Source of the DNA: an uncultured Pseudobutyrivibrio sp.
Lineage (GTDB): Bacteria > Bacillota > Clostridia > Lachnospirales > Lachnospiraceae
DNA length: 64,000 bases
NCBI GenBank assembly: GCA_900546435.1
Contig: URCQ01000006.1
Location: 32,034-96,033, forward strand
Reading direction: 5' to 3'
The notes below the pieces were generated by a model that was not told where the DNA came from, ran no database searches, and saw only the letters and a program-made list of their open reading frames with translations. Positions 35,667 through 44,458 of the stretch are shown here, piece after piece (positions within the stretch are counted from its first letter, which is position 1; the number at the start of each line of letters is the position of its first letter). Made by a program: the position numbers and the translations under genes.

Positions 35667-35740
35667 GGCGAGGTGGCTCAACTGGCTAGAGCGTCCGGTT
35701 CATACCCGGGAGGTTGAGAGTTCGAGTCTCTCCCTCGCTA
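35667..35740 (+). tRNA. tRNA-Met (anticodon CAT)
   Basis: 74 bases; acceptor GGCGAGG with CCTCGCT, anticodon loop TTCATAC with CAT at 35701-35703. The paired first base and lack of an initiator-type G-C anticodon stem triplet favour elongator Met; an Ile2 tRNA modified to lysidine is possible but the body looks Met-like. No encoded CCA. Confidence 0.93.
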
Positions 35741-35744
35741 CTTT

Positions 35745-35777
35745 AGTCCTGATTCATGAGAATCAGGACTTTTTTTA
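35745..35777 (+). terminator. rho-independent terminator of the tRNA operon
   Basis: AGTCCTGATTC (35745-35755) and GAATCAGGACT (35760-35770) give an 11-bp perfect stem followed by T7. Confidence 0.95.
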
Positions 35778-35895
35778 TTATTACGCTACAGTTGAAAAAA
35801 GACTTTGGTATATGATATTATATAGGGTAGTTTTGAGATAAAACAGAATTGTTATATTTTTCTGGCAAAGACCGTAGAATAGGAAGGAGAAACCT

Positions 35896-36441
35896 ATGCG
35901 GATTGGAACAGGTTATGATGTGCATAAATTAGTAGAAGGTCGTCCTTTGATCTTAGGAGGTGTTACCATACCACATTCTCTGGGATTGTTAGGACATTCC
36001 GATGCAGATGTGCTGTTACATGCAATTATGGATGCAATGTTAGGAGCGGCAGGACTTGGTGATATTGGAAAGCATTTTCCGGATACAGAAGAGCAATATC
36101 GTGGCATTTCGTCTATGAAATTATTAGAACACGTGGCTGCCTTACTTCAGGAACATGGATACATTGTGGGAAATGTGGATGCAACCATTATTGCACAAAA
36201 GCCAAAGCTGCGACCTTATATAGAAACCATGGAAGAGAACGTGGCAAGTGTTCTTGGAATATCTTTACAACAAGTGAATATCAAAGCAACGACAGAGGAG
36301 CATCTGGGATTTACCGGAAGAGAAGAGGGGATTTCTTCGCAGGCAGTCTGTCTGTTGGAATCATTTTATGAAAGCAGCGTAGCAGTTGCAGATTCAGATG
36401 ACCGATGTTTGTCCTGTCAGGGGTGCCATAAAGATAATTAA
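35896..36441 (+). CDS. ispF: 2-C-methyl-D-erythritol 2,4-cyclodiphosphate synthase
   Basis: 181 residues; the enzyme proper ends near 160. Metal ligands Asp8 and His10 are in YDVHKL, with further HSDADVLLHAI and the C-terminal EEHLGFTGREEGI. It closes the cyclic diphosphate ring in the MEP isoprenoid pathway. The tail of about 20 residues is acidic and ends with CLSCQGC, not a standard IspF feature. A likely promoter is TTGAAA (35792) and TATTAT (35816), 18 bases apart. In Bacillus, ispDF precedes gltX-cysE-cysS in the same order; ispD and gltX are absent here. Confidence 0.95.
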   Translation: MRIGTGYDVHKLVEGRPLILGGVTIPHSLGLLGHSDADVLLHAIMDAMLGAAGLGDIGKHFPDTEEQYRGISSMKLLEHVAALLQEHGYIVGNVDATIIAQKPKLRPYIETMEENVASVLGISLQQVNIKATTEEHLGFTGREEGISSQAVCLLESFYESSVAVADSDDRCLSCQGCHKDN

Positions 36442-36469
36442 AAAAAGACAGACAAAGAGGTTTTAATTT

Positions 36470-37126
36470 ATGTTTAAACATATCAAGGAAGAATTTGCAG
36501 TAATACAGGATCGCGATCCTGCAATCAAAAGTCCCATGGAGGTGATCCTCTACCCAAGCTTTAAGGTAATGATTAGTTACCGCAGAGCTCATAAATTATA
36601 TTTAAAAGGACATTATTTCTGGGCACGCTTTATATCACAGCGGGCAGCGAGAAAGACCGGTATTGAGATTCACCCGGGAGCAACCATTGGAAAGGGATTT
36701 TTTATAGATCATGGTACCGGTGTGATCATCGGTGAAACAACGATTATTGGAGATAATGTCACCCTGTATCAGGGCGTGACACTGGGAGGAACTGGAAAAG
36801 AGACGGGAAAGCGTCATCCGACCTTGGAAGATAATGTCATGGTCAGTGCTGGTGCAAAGATTATTGGATCTTTCACCGTAGGGAAAAATTCCAAGATAGG
36901 TGCAGGAAGCGTTGTGATTGAAGAAGTGCCGCCAAACTGTACGGTGGTTGGTGTGCCGGGGCATATTGTTCGTCAAAATAACGTGAAACTGCCGACAAGC
37001 GATATGGATCAGGTGCATTTGCCAGATCCGGTGCAAGAAGATATTAAAGTATTACAGCGGGAGAATTCCGAACTGGTAAATCGTGTATTACAGTTGGAAA
37101 ATGAAGTGCGCAGCTTAAAGAAATAA
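36470..37126 (+). CDS. cysE: serine O-acetyltransferase
   Basis: 218 residues. A helical N-terminal region followed by a left-handed beta-helix of hexapeptide repeats (about 65-165) with the CysE pattern GIEIHPGATIGKGFFIDHGTG and GVTLGGTGKETGKRHP. It acetylates L-serine to start cysteine synthesis. The C-terminus is a coiled coil (ENSELVNRVLQLENEV), longer than the minimal enzyme. cysS starts 18 bases later. RBS is AGAGG 10 bases before the ATG. Confidence 0.95.
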   Translation: MFKHIKEEFAVIQDRDPAIKSPMEVILYPSFKVMISYRRAHKLYLKGHYFWARFISQRAARKTGIEIHPGATIGKGFFIDHGTGVIIGETTIIGDNVTLYQGVTLGGTGKETGKRHPTLEDNVMVSAGAKIIGSFTVGKNSKIGAGSVVIEEVPPNCTVVGVPGHIVRQNNVKLPTSDMDQVHLPDPVQEDIKVLQRENSELVNRVLQLENEVRSLKK

Positions 37127-37144
37127 GAACAAAAGGAGAATTTT

Positions 37145-38551
37145 ATGAAGATATATAATACGTTATCAAAAACAAAAGAAGAATTTGTACCAATCGAAGA
37201 AGGAAAGGTGCGCATGTATGTGTGCGGACCAACCGTGTACAATTTTATTCATATCGGAAATGCAAGACCAATGATTGTTTTTGATACGGTACGTCGTTAT
37301 TTAGAGTTCATTGGTTATCAGGTAAATTATGTTTCTAACTTTACAGATGTAGATGACAAAATCATCAAAAAAGCAATGGAAGAAGGTTCTACTGCGGAAG
37401 AAGTATCACAGCGTTACATTGCAGAATGCAAAAAAGACATGGCAGACATGAATGTGATGCCTGCAACAACACATCCGCTTGCAACAGAAGAAATCGGTGG
37501 AATGATCCAGATGATTTCTACCTTGATTGAAAAAGGATATGCATATGTTGTGTCTGACGGAACTGTATATTACCGCACACGTAAATTTGCGGATTATGGC
37601 AAATTATCACACAAGAATCTGGATGATCTTGAGGCGGGACATAGAAGTATTCAAGTCGTAGGGGATGAAAAGGAAGATGATTTTGATTTCGTTCTTTGGA
37701 AGCCAAAGAAGGATGGGGAACCATATTGGGAATCACCATGGTGCGATGGACGTCCTGGCTGGCATATTGAATGTTCTGTTATGGCAAAGCATTACTTAGG
37801 TGATGAAATTGATATTCATGCAGGTGGAGAAGATCTGATTTTCCCACATCATGAAAATGAAATTGCACAGAGTGAAGCTGCAAATGGCGTGGAATTTTCC
37901 CATTATTGGATGCACAATGGATTTTTGAATATTGATAACAAAAAGATGAGTAAGTCACTTGGCAATTTCTTTACCGTAAGAGAGATTGGGGAAAAATATG
38001 ATTTACAGGTGCTTCGTTTCTTTATGTTGCAGGCACATTATCGCAGTCCACTTAACTTTAGCGCAGAATTGATGGAAGCAGCAAAAAATAGTCTGGAACG
38101 TATTCGTACCGCTGCAAAGAATCTTCAGTTCTTAGCAGATCATGCCGAGACAGAGGAACTTCGTGAAGCAGAAGAAAAGCTACTTACAGATGCAAAAGAA
38201 TATGTAACTAAGTTTAAAGCTGCAATGGAAGATGATTTTAATACAGCAGATGCGATTGCAGCAATCTTTGAATTGGTAAAATATGCAAATCAGAATACAG
38301 ACAGCAGCTCTTCAAAGGCGTATAGCCAGGCATTGTTAGACGAGTTGACAACACTTTGTGATGTTCTTGGTATTTTGGTTGAGACAAAAGAAGAGATGCT
38401 TGATTCTGACATTGAAGCATTGATTGAAGAACGTCAACAGGCTAGAAAAGATCGCGATTTTGCAAGAGCGGATGAGATTCGTGATGAACTTTTGGAAAAG
38501 GGAATTGTACTGGAAGATACCAGAGAAGGGGTAAAATGGAAAAGAGCCTAA
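37145..38551 (+). CDS. cysS: cysteinyl-tRNA synthetase
   Basis: 468 residues, standard length. Class I motifs: HIGNARP (HIGH), KMSKS in the loop, and zinc ligands including the first Cys in YVCGPTVYN, the Cys in WHIECSVM and the His/Glu pair in FPHHENEIAQ. Charges tRNA-Cys with cysteine. Its last 16 bases overlap mrnC, an arrangement shared with many Firmicutes. Confidence 0.97.
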   Translation: MKIYNTLSKTKEEFVPIEEGKVRMYVCGPTVYNFIHIGNARPMIVFDTVRRYLEFIGYQVNYVSNFTDVDDKIIKKAMEEGSTAEEVSQRYIAECKKDMADMNVMPATTHPLATEEIGGMIQMISTLIEKGYAYVVSDGTVYYRTRKFADYGKLSHKNLDDLEAGHRSIQVVGDEKEDDFDFVLWKPKKDGEPYWESPWCDGRPGWHIECSVMAKHYLGDEIDIHAGGEDLIFPHHENEIAQSEAANGVEFSHYWMHNGFLNIDNKKMSKSLGNFFTVREIGEKYDLQVLRFFMLQAHYRSPLNFSAELMEAAKNSLERIRTAAKNLQFLADHAETEELREAEEKLLTDAKEYVTKFKAAMEDDFNTADAIAAIFELVKYANQNTDSSSSKAYSQALLDELTTLCDVLGILVETKEEMLDSDIEALIEERQQARKDRDFARADEIRDELLEKGIVLEDTREGVKWKRA

Positions 38552-38967
38552 ATCAACAGATTAAGGAGACATTTGCAATTGCAGATGTAGATATCCGGAC
38601 ATATTCTCCACTGACACTTGCCTATATTGGTGATGGCATTTTTGATGTTGTGATTCGTTCGATTGTGGTGGGAAGAGGAAATACACCGGTAAATCAGTTA
38701 CATCATAAGACGAGTCATATCGTAAAAGCGCATTCCCAGGCCATGATGGCAGAAGTACTTTTGGATGAAATGACAGATACAGAAAAAGACATTTATCGTA
38801 GAGGCCGCAATGCGAAATCACATACGATGGCAAAAAATGCGACAGTTATGGATTATCGCAGTGCGACAGGATTTGAAGCTTTGATGGGATATCTGTATTT
38901 GACAGATGAGATGGATCGCATTTTGGAATTGATTTCGATTGCATTGGAACGATGTGATCTGCTATAG
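38536..38967 (+). CDS. mrnC: Mini-ribonuclease 3
   Basis: 143 residues. It has the RNase III catalytic fold without a dsRNA-binding domain: LAYIGDGIFDVVIR near the start, then RRGRNAK and a C-terminal FEALMGYLYLTD, the second acidic signature. In Bacillus it matures 23S rRNA ends. It starts inside the cysS 3' end, 16 bases of overlap, and rlmB follows 16 bases downstream, consistent with one operon. Confidence 0.94.
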   Translation: MEKSLNQQIKETFAIADVDIRTYSPLTLAYIGDGIFDVVIRSIVVGRGNTPVNQLHHKTSHIVKAHSQAMMAEVLLDEMTDTEKDIYRRGRNAKSHTMAKNATVMDYRSATGFEALMGYLYLTDEMDRILELISIALERCDLL

Positions 38968-38983
38968 CGAGAAAGGATAGAAC

Positions 38984-39733
38984 ATGGAAGAAATACAAAA
39001 CTTGACGATAGAGGGAAGAAATGCAGTACTAGAGGCATTTCGCTCAGGAAAGACAATTGATAAACTGTTTCTTTTGGATGGTTGCGTGGATGGACCGATT
39101 AAGACTATCCATAGAGAAGCAAAAAAACACGATACCATCATTTCTTATGTGACAAAAGAACGTCTGGATCAGATTTCTGAGACAGGAAAACATCAGGGTG
39201 TCATAGCATATGCGGCAGCTTATACGTATGCAACGGTAGACGATATGCTGCAAAAAGCAAAGGATGCAGGAGAGGATCCGTTTTTGATTTTTCTGGATAA
39301 TGTAGAAGATCCGCATAACTTGGGTGCCATTATTCGTACAGCAAACCTTGCAGGCGCGCATGGCGTTGTGATTCCAAAGCGTCGTGCAGTCGGCTTGACT
39401 GCAACGGTAGCCAAAGCAAGTGCCGGTGCTATCAATTATACACCGGTTGCAAAGGTAACCAATTTATCACAGACAATCGAGGCATTGAAAGAACAGGGAA
39501 TGTGGTTCGTCTGTGCGGATATGGATGGCCAGCCAATGTATGATTTAAACCTGACAGGCTCCATTGGTGTTGTGATGGGGAATGAAGGCAGCGGTGTCAG
39601 CGAATTGGTGAAAAAACACTGCGACTTTGTAGCATCCATTCCGATGAAGGGTGATATTGATTCACTTAATGTGTCGGTGGCTACCGGCGTTTTGACATAC
39701 GAAATTGTACGTCAGCGTTTACAGAAAAAATAG
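38984..39733 (+). CDS. rlmB: 23S rRNA (guanosine-2'-O)-methyltransferase, RlmB/TrmH type
   Basis: 249 residues. N-terminal L30e-like RNA-binding part (LTIEGRNAVLEAF) and a C-terminal SPOUT methyltransferase knot: DNVEDPHNLGAIIRTA, GNEGSGVSELV and IPMKGDIDSLNVSVATGV. Transfers a methyl from SAM to an rRNA guanosine ribose. AAAGGA ribosome site. Sits between mrnC and sigH as in other Firmicutes; the yacP/NYN gene that usually follows is missing. Confidence 0.94.
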   Translation: MEEIQNLTIEGRNAVLEAFRSGKTIDKLFLLDGCVDGPIKTIHREAKKHDTIISYVTKERLDQISETGKHQGVIAYAAAYTYATVDDMLQKAKDAGEDPFLIFLDNVEDPHNLGAIIRTANLAGAHGVVIPKRRAVGLTATVAKASAGAINYTPVAKVTNLSQTIEALKEQGMWFVCADMDGQPMYDLNLTGSIGVVMGNEGSGVSELVKKHCDFVASIPMKGDIDSLNVSVATGVLTYEIVRQRLQKK

Positions 39734-39741
39734 GGGAGTAC

Positions 39742-40347
39742 ATGGATCAATATGAGAACATGACAGATGAACAATTGGTGGAAGCGTACCATACAGGTGA
39801 TTTTTCTGCCATGGAGCATCTGTGTAAAAAATATCAAAAAGTAGTTTCAGGTTATGCAAAGAAATTCTACATCAAAGGCAGTGAAGAACAGGATGTTGTG
39901 CAGGAGGGAATGGTCGGATTGTTCAAGGCCATTTTGGATTTTAAACCGGAAGAGGGTGCACATTTTTCACACTTCGCCAAAATCTGCATTAGTCGTCAGA
40001 TTTTTAAAGCGGTTGAGGCAGCGGATCGGAAAAAGAACCAGCCTCTGAACAGTTATATTTCTATTTTTGACTCAGAAGATACAGAAAGCCCAAACCGTCA
40101 CATTATAGAAGAAATTCTGGCGGATGATGTGCAAAATCCGGAAAATGTTTGGATTGATGCAGAAAAGACAGAACAGATCATCGAGCAAATCATTAAGAAT
40201 CTCAGCAAGATGGAACTAGAAGTCTTTTTTTACATGGTGCAAGGGATGGATTATCATATGATTGCTGTTAAAATGGAAAAAACAGAAAAGAACATTGATA
40301 ATGCTATCCAAAGAATTCGACAAAAAGTTCGTCGTATTTTGGCATAA
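39742..40347 (+). CDS. sigH: RNA polymerase sigma factor SigH (stationary/sporulation type)
   Basis: 201 residues. Regions: sigma-2 (about 10-90: EQDVVQEGMVGLFKAI and FSHFAKICISRQIF) and sigma-4 (about 140-200: LSKMELEVFFYMVQGMDYHMIAVKMEKTEKNIDNAIQRIRQK). This matches Spo0H. The gene position after cysS-mrnC-rlmB supports sigH rather than an ECF factor. GGGGAG ribosome site ends 3 bases before the ATG. In spore formers it turns on early sporulation genes; whether this organism sporulates is not shown. Confidence 0.93.
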   Translation: MDQYENMTDEQLVEAYHTGDFSAMEHLCKKYQKVVSGYAKKFYIKGSEEQDVVQEGMVGLFKAILDFKPEEGAHFSHFAKICISRQIFKAVEAADRKKNQPLNSYISIFDSEDTESPNRHIIEEILADDVQNPENVWIDAEKTEQIIEQIIKNLSKMELEVFFYMVQGMDYHMIAVKMEKTEKNIDNAIQRIRQKVRRILA

Positions 40348-40380
40348 TATGTATGTCAGACAGATGCGATGAATTTTTTG

Positions 40381-40409
40381 TTGCACTTTTTAGAAACAGA
40401 TGATAGAAT
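40381..40409 (+). promoter_or_regulatory. promoter of the EAL-domain gene
   Basis: TTGCAC (40381-40386), 17-base spacer, TAGAAT (40404-40409), then GGGAG and the ATG at 40432. Confidence 0.65.
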
Positions 40410-40431
40410 CCATGTGGGAGATTGATTAAAC

Positions 40432-41730
40432 ATGTTAAATAAAATATTAGAACACAAAACAGAAGAATTGCCATCATTAGAGCGATTTAAAATGCTTGGA
40501 TCTAAGGTTGTGGGGGAAATGCGAAAACCGGTTCTTGCCAGTTTTAATTTGCGAAATTTGAAGTATTTTAATGAAATTTATGGCACGCAAAAAGGAGATT
40601 GGCTCATCACACTGATGGTCGATTATTTTTGTAGAGAAAACAAAAAAAGTATTTTGGGAAGTATGAGCTATGTGGATCATCTGCTCGTTTTATGCGAAGC
40701 AGGAGATGATAGCGATGAGGAAATCGTAGCTTTTTATCAGGAAATATCAGATCGTTTTCTTGCAAGAGTAGGGGAACATTACGACCGTGTTAAGATCCAT
40801 GTGGAATGTGGACTTTATATTATGGAGCCTGGAGATGACTTTATCTATGCACAGGATAACGCGCGCTATGCAAGAAGAAGTATTCGTAACAGCTATTCCA
40901 ATACCATAGCTTTTTATGAAGAAAAGTTACGGAGCAAATCGATTAAGAAGGCAAGTATTATTCCGAATTTTGAGCGTGCGATTGATAACGATAGTATTCA
41001 GGTGTATCTGCAGCCTAAATGTTCGGCAAGAAATGATTGCATTATAGGTGCGGAAGCATTGTCGCGTTTTTATGATGAGGATGGTGAACTTCTTTCGCCG
41101 GCACTTTATGTACCTATTTTGGAAAAGGCAGGAATTGTATCCCGTCTGGATTATCATGTGTTGGAAAAAAGCGTGGAGCTGCTCTGCAAATGGCAGGAAG
41201 AAGGACGAGAGTTATTTCCTATTTCTGTAAATCTGTCGCGTGTGGATTTGATTGAAGACGATTTTATTGAATCGTTAGATCGCCTGGTTGAAGAAGCCGG
41301 ATTGGATAAAAAGTATATTGAGTTTGAATTGACAGAGACAGTTCTGGCAAAAGATCTGGATATGATTATCACCAAGTTAAATCACTTGCGGGACAAAGGG
41401 TATCGCATTGCTCTGGATGATTTTGGCTCCGGTTACAATTCTCTTTATGTATTAGGACAGGTTCCGGCAAATGTGATTAAGTTTGACCGTGGTTTTGTAT
41501 TACATTCTATTCAGAACAATATGGGAATGACAATTTTGTCTAATCTGGTGAACACTTTTAAAGAAATTGAATTTGAAGTTTTATGTGAAGGTGTCGAAAC
41601 AGAAGAAGAAAAGAGTAAAATTGTTTCCTGTGGATGTGATGTGATTCAAGGATACTTGTATGATAAACCACTTTGTATTGATGATTTTGAACAGAAATAT
41701 ATATATATGCATAAGACAGCGCAAAGATAG
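40432..41730 (+). CDS. c-di-GMP phosphodiesterase with degenerate GGDEF domain
   Basis: 432 residues, soluble. Residues 20-165 fold like GGDEF but the motif reads YVDHL in place of GGDEF, so it cannot make c-di-GMP. The EAL domain (about 175-430) keeps the catalytic set: EAL in GAEALSRF, the Asn in VNLSR, Glu in ELTETV, DDFGSG, Lys in KFD, Glu in CEGVET and Gln in IQGYLY. It should be an active phosphodiesterase hydrolysing c-di-GMP, linking to motility or adhesion. It has no membrane sensor. Own promoter, strong terminator after. Confidence 0.92.
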   Translation: MLNKILEHKTEELPSLERFKMLGSKVVGEMRKPVLASFNLRNLKYFNEIYGTQKGDWLITLMVDYFCRENKKSILGSMSYVDHLLVLCEAGDDSDEEIVAFYQEISDRFLARVGEHYDRVKIHVECGLYIMEPGDDFIYAQDNARYARRSIRNSYSNTIAFYEEKLRSKSIKKASIIPNFERAIDNDSIQVYLQPKCSARNDCIIGAEALSRFYDEDGELLSPALYVPILEKAGIVSRLDYHVLEKSVELLCKWQEEGRELFPISVNLSRVDLIEDDFIESLDRLVEEAGLDKKYIEFELTETVLAKDLDMIITKLNHLRDKGYRIALDDFGSGYNSLYVLGQVPANVIKFDRGFVLHSIQNNMGMTILSNLVNTFKEIEFEVLCEGVETEEEKSKIVSCGCDVIQGYLYDKPLCIDDFEQKYIYMHKTAQR

Positions 41731-41750
41731 CAATATAAAATAGAGAGACC

Positions 41751-41786
41751 GACCGTTGTGGGATATGTTCCTACAACGGTCTTTTT
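41751..41786 (+). terminator. rho-independent terminator
   Basis: A 13-bp stem, GACCGTTGTGGGA with TCCTACAACGGTC, and T5. It ends the EAL gene just before the convergent flippase gene, and its T-rich other strand could serve both. Confidence 0.93.
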
Positions 41787-41801
41787 GATGTGCAAATAAA
41801 G

Positions 41802-43127
41802 TTATGAATAATTCTGCATTTCCGGAATTTTTGCAACTTCCCAATAAGCCATGAAGGCAGAAATGACCTGGCTACATAGGACTCCAAATAAAAAAGCACG
41901 GAAGCCATAAACAGGAATGCCAATCAGAATGAAGCCAAGGCGGATCAGTGCTCCGGCAATACTGTTAAAAAAGGTCTCTTTCACGTGACCAAGACCATTT
42001 AAGATGCTGTTCATGGTTGTACCGAGAAAAAGAAAAGGACATAGCCAGGAAAGTGTGCGGATATAAATGCCTGCGACTTCATTATCAAATATTTTTTGCC
42101 CAATGAAGGGGCTGAAAAAGTAAAAGAAAAAGGTACACAGAAAGCCAAGGAGCATACAGAGGAAGAAGCTGATGGTGATGGTATGACGTATGTAATGAAA
42201 GCGTCGTTCTTCTTTTGCACGGGAAATGGATGGCAACAACATGACAGCTATGGAATTCGACAATACGGTTGGAAAAAAGATCATAGGAAGTGCCATGCCA
42301 CTGTAGATGCCATAAATACTAAGAGATTGCGTGTTTGTCAGCCCAAAACGTACCAGACATAAGGGAATCATAATGTTTTCAGCACCGTGTAACAAGGTCA
42401 GAAGCAGGCGCGTCATACTTAAAGGGCATGCCATGGATAAAAGGTCGTGTGATATGGTTCTTTTTGAGGGAGGCATGGACGCAAGTTTTTTCTTTTTGGA
42501 AAAAACAAGGATGTTCAAATAATAAAAAGTGGATGCGATTTCACCAAAAAGCAGTCCGAGCATAGCATGGAACTTTGTGAAGGGCAGACCACTGACGGTA
42601 AGAATATGGTAGCATGCAATGACACTGCCAATCCGGACAAACTGCTCAATACATTGACCCGCGGATGGAATGGCTGATTTTTGCAGACCATAGTAATAAC
42701 CGTTGATGCAGCCGTGAAAACATTCAAGCGGAATGCAAAGAATGAGCGGGTAAAGTAATGTGGTGATGGAGGGCTCGCAAAAAATGCTTGCTGCAATCCT
42801 GGGTGTAAAAAGAAGACAGGGAATGCAAAAAAGTGCACTGAAGGCAAGGGAAAGGAAGATGCCAATATTAAGATAGGCACGTTCTGTTCCATTGTCTGCG
42901 GAAATACTTTTTGCAACATAGCGGGAAATGGCTGTGTGAAAACCGGAACTGGCAAAAGCAATTCCGATTGCTAACAGGGGCATTGCCAGCTGGTAAAGCC
43001 CAAGTTCTTTTGCACCGATGGTACGTGAGAGAAATATTTTATAGTAAAAACCTAAAAGACGACAGAAAAGTCCGGTGACAGTAAGGAGTAAAGCGCCGGA
43101 ACAAATGGGATGTGTGTTTTTTTGCAA
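41802..43127 (-). CDS. SpoVB/MurJ-like lipid-linked oligosaccharide flippase
   Basis: About 441 residues, 12-14 membrane segments, of the MOP (polysaccharide transport) superfamily. The opening LTVTGLFCRLLGFYYKIFLSRTIGAKELGLYQL is typical of the SpoVB/YtgP group that flips peptidoglycan or other precursors. Start chosen is TTG at 43127 because GGGTGG lies seven bases before it; a longer TTG start at 43142 is possible but has no ribosome site. SpoVB is needed for spore cortex in Bacillus; this could be a spore or vegetative version. Faces away from nifS. Confidence 0.85.
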   Translation of the reverse strand: MQKNTHPICSGALLLTVTGLFCRLLGFYYKIFLSRTIGAKELGLYQLAMPLLAIGIAFASSGFHTAISRYVAKSISADNGTERAYLNIGIFLSLAFSALFCIPCLLFTPRIAASIFCEPSITTLLYPLILCIPLECFHGCINGYYYGLQKSAIPSAGQCIEQFVRIGSVIACYHILTVSGLPFTKFHAMLGLLFGEIASTFYYLNILVFSKKKKLASMPPSKRTISHDLLSMACPLSMTRLLLTLLHGAENIMIPLCLVRFGLTNTQSLSIYGIYSGMALPMIFFPTVLSNSIAVMLLPSISRAKEERRFHYIRHTITISFFLCMLLGFLCTFFFYFFSPFIGQKIFDNEVAGIYIRTLSWLCPFLFLGTTMNSILNGLGHVKETFFNSIAGALIRLGFILIGIPVYGFRAFLFGVLCSQVISAFMAYWEVAKIPEMQNYS

Positions 43128-43175
43128 GATAGAACCACCCAAAGCGTATTTTTATTAGTATATGTGAAAATCTGG

Positions 43176-43204
43176 TTGACAGAACAGAAGTGGAATGCTA
43201 GGAT
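43176..43204 (+). promoter_or_regulatory. promoter of nifS-nifU-mnmA
   Basis: Consensus TTGACA (43176-43181), 17-base spacer, TAGGAT (43199-43204). The -10 region overlaps a CTAGG-N10-CCTAG dyad (43198-43217). Confidence 0.7.
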
Positions 43205-43212
43205 AATAATAA

Positions 43213-43229
43213 CCTAGTAAAATAGTAGG
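43213..43229. promoter_or_regulatory. 17-bp dyad at the nifS transcription start, likely operator
   Basis: CCTAGTAAAATAGTAGG reads almost the same on both strands (CCTA-n-TA-nnn-TA-n-TAGG). It lies around +2 to +18, where a repressor would block. Rrf2/IscR-type regulators often control such operons, but no regulator gene is adjacent. Confidence 0.55.
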
Positions 43230-43250
43230 AAATAAAACGAGGTGATAACA

Positions 43251-44435
43251 ATGAAAGAATTTGTATATTTAGACAATGCGGCAACGACTAAGGTCAGACC
43301 GGAAGTGGTAGAGGCAATGCTTCCGTACTTTACAGAGATTTATGGTAATGCATCTGCTGTGTATGATTTTGGACAGAAATGCAAGCAGGCAATGGAAGAT
43401 GCAAGAGAAACGATTGCTGCATCCATTGGGACGAAAGCGGCAAATATCTATTTTACCGCAGGCGGCAGTGAATCCGACAACTGGGCTTTAAAAGGCGTTG
43501 CCGAAGCATATGGTGATAAAGGAAAACATATTATTACGACAAAAATCGAACATCACGCCATTTTGCATACATGTGCATATTTAGAGCAGCAGGGATATGA
43601 GGTGACATATCTGGATGTGGATGCAGATGGTCTGGTATCGCCGGAAGCACTAAGACAGGCCATTCGACCGGATACTATATTGATTTCTGTGATGTTTGCG
43701 AATAATGAGATTGGTACCATAGAACCAATTGCAGAACTTGGAGAAATCGCGCATGAACATGGGATTATATTTCACACAGATGCGGTACAGGCCTACACGC
43801 AGGTTCCGATTGATGTGGAAAAGATGCACATTGATTTGCTGAGTGCAAGTGGACACAAATTAAATGGACCAAAGGGAATTGGCTTTTTATATATCCGACA
43901 GGGCTTAAAATTAAAGTCGTTTATTCATGGCGGTGCACAGGAAAGAAAACGTCGTGCCGGAACAGAAAATGTACCGGGGATTGTCGGTCTTGGTAAAGCA
44001 GTTGAAATTGCTATGGAAACGATGGAAGAGCGTACGGCAAAGGAAAGTGCATTACGGGATTATCTCATTGCGAGAATTGAAGAAGAAATTCCATTTGCAA
44101 AGTTAAATGGTCATCGAGTGAAGAGACTGCCAAATAATGTTAATTTCTGTTTCCGGTTTATCGAAGGGGAATCCATGCTGATTATGCTCGATATGGCAGG
44201 CATTTGCGGATCTTCCGGTTCTGCCTGCACATCGGGTTCTTTGGATCCATCCCATGTTCTTTTAGCGATTGGTTTACCACATGAGATTGCCCATGGCTCG
44301 CTGCGCCTGACGCTTGGGGATGAAAACACGAAAGAACAGGTGGACTATGTAGTAGATCATTTGAAAGAAATTGTAGCAAAATTGCGTGCAATGTCACCAC
44401 TTTATGAAGATTATGCGAAAAAACATTTATCATAG
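43251..44435 (+). CDS. nifS: cysteine desulfurase (NifS/IscS type)
   Basis: 394 residues from the ATG at 43251, with ACGAGGTG before it (GTG at 43242 is less likely). The PLP Lys is Lys203 in SGHKLNGPKG, with EHHAIL and the persulfide Cys326 in the flexible loop SSGSACTSG. It takes sulfur from cysteine and hands it to NifU for Fe-S clusters and to MnmA for tRNA thiolation. nifU follows 23 bases later, mnmA follows directly. The three-gene unit is a common clostridial arrangement. Confidence 0.96.
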   Translation: MKEFVYLDNAATTKVRPEVVEAMLPYFTEIYGNASAVYDFGQKCKQAMEDARETIAASIGTKAANIYFTAGGSESDNWALKGVAEAYGDKGKHIITTKIEHHAILHTCAYLEQQGYEVTYLDVDADGLVSPEALRQAIRPDTILISVMFANNEIGTIEPIAELGEIAHEHGIIFHTDAVQAYTQVPIDVEKMHIDLLSASGHKLNGPKGIGFLYIRQGLKLKSFIHGGAQERKRRAGTENVPGIVGLGKAVEIAMETMEERTAKESALRDYLIARIEEEIPFAKLNGHRVKRLPNNVNFCFRFIEGESMLIMLDMAGICGSSGSACTSGSLDPSHVLLAIGLPHEIAHGSLRLTLGDENTKEQVDYVVDHLKEIVAKLRAMSPLYEDYAKKHLS

Positions 44436-44458
44436 GTATTTAAAACGGAGGAAAAATT

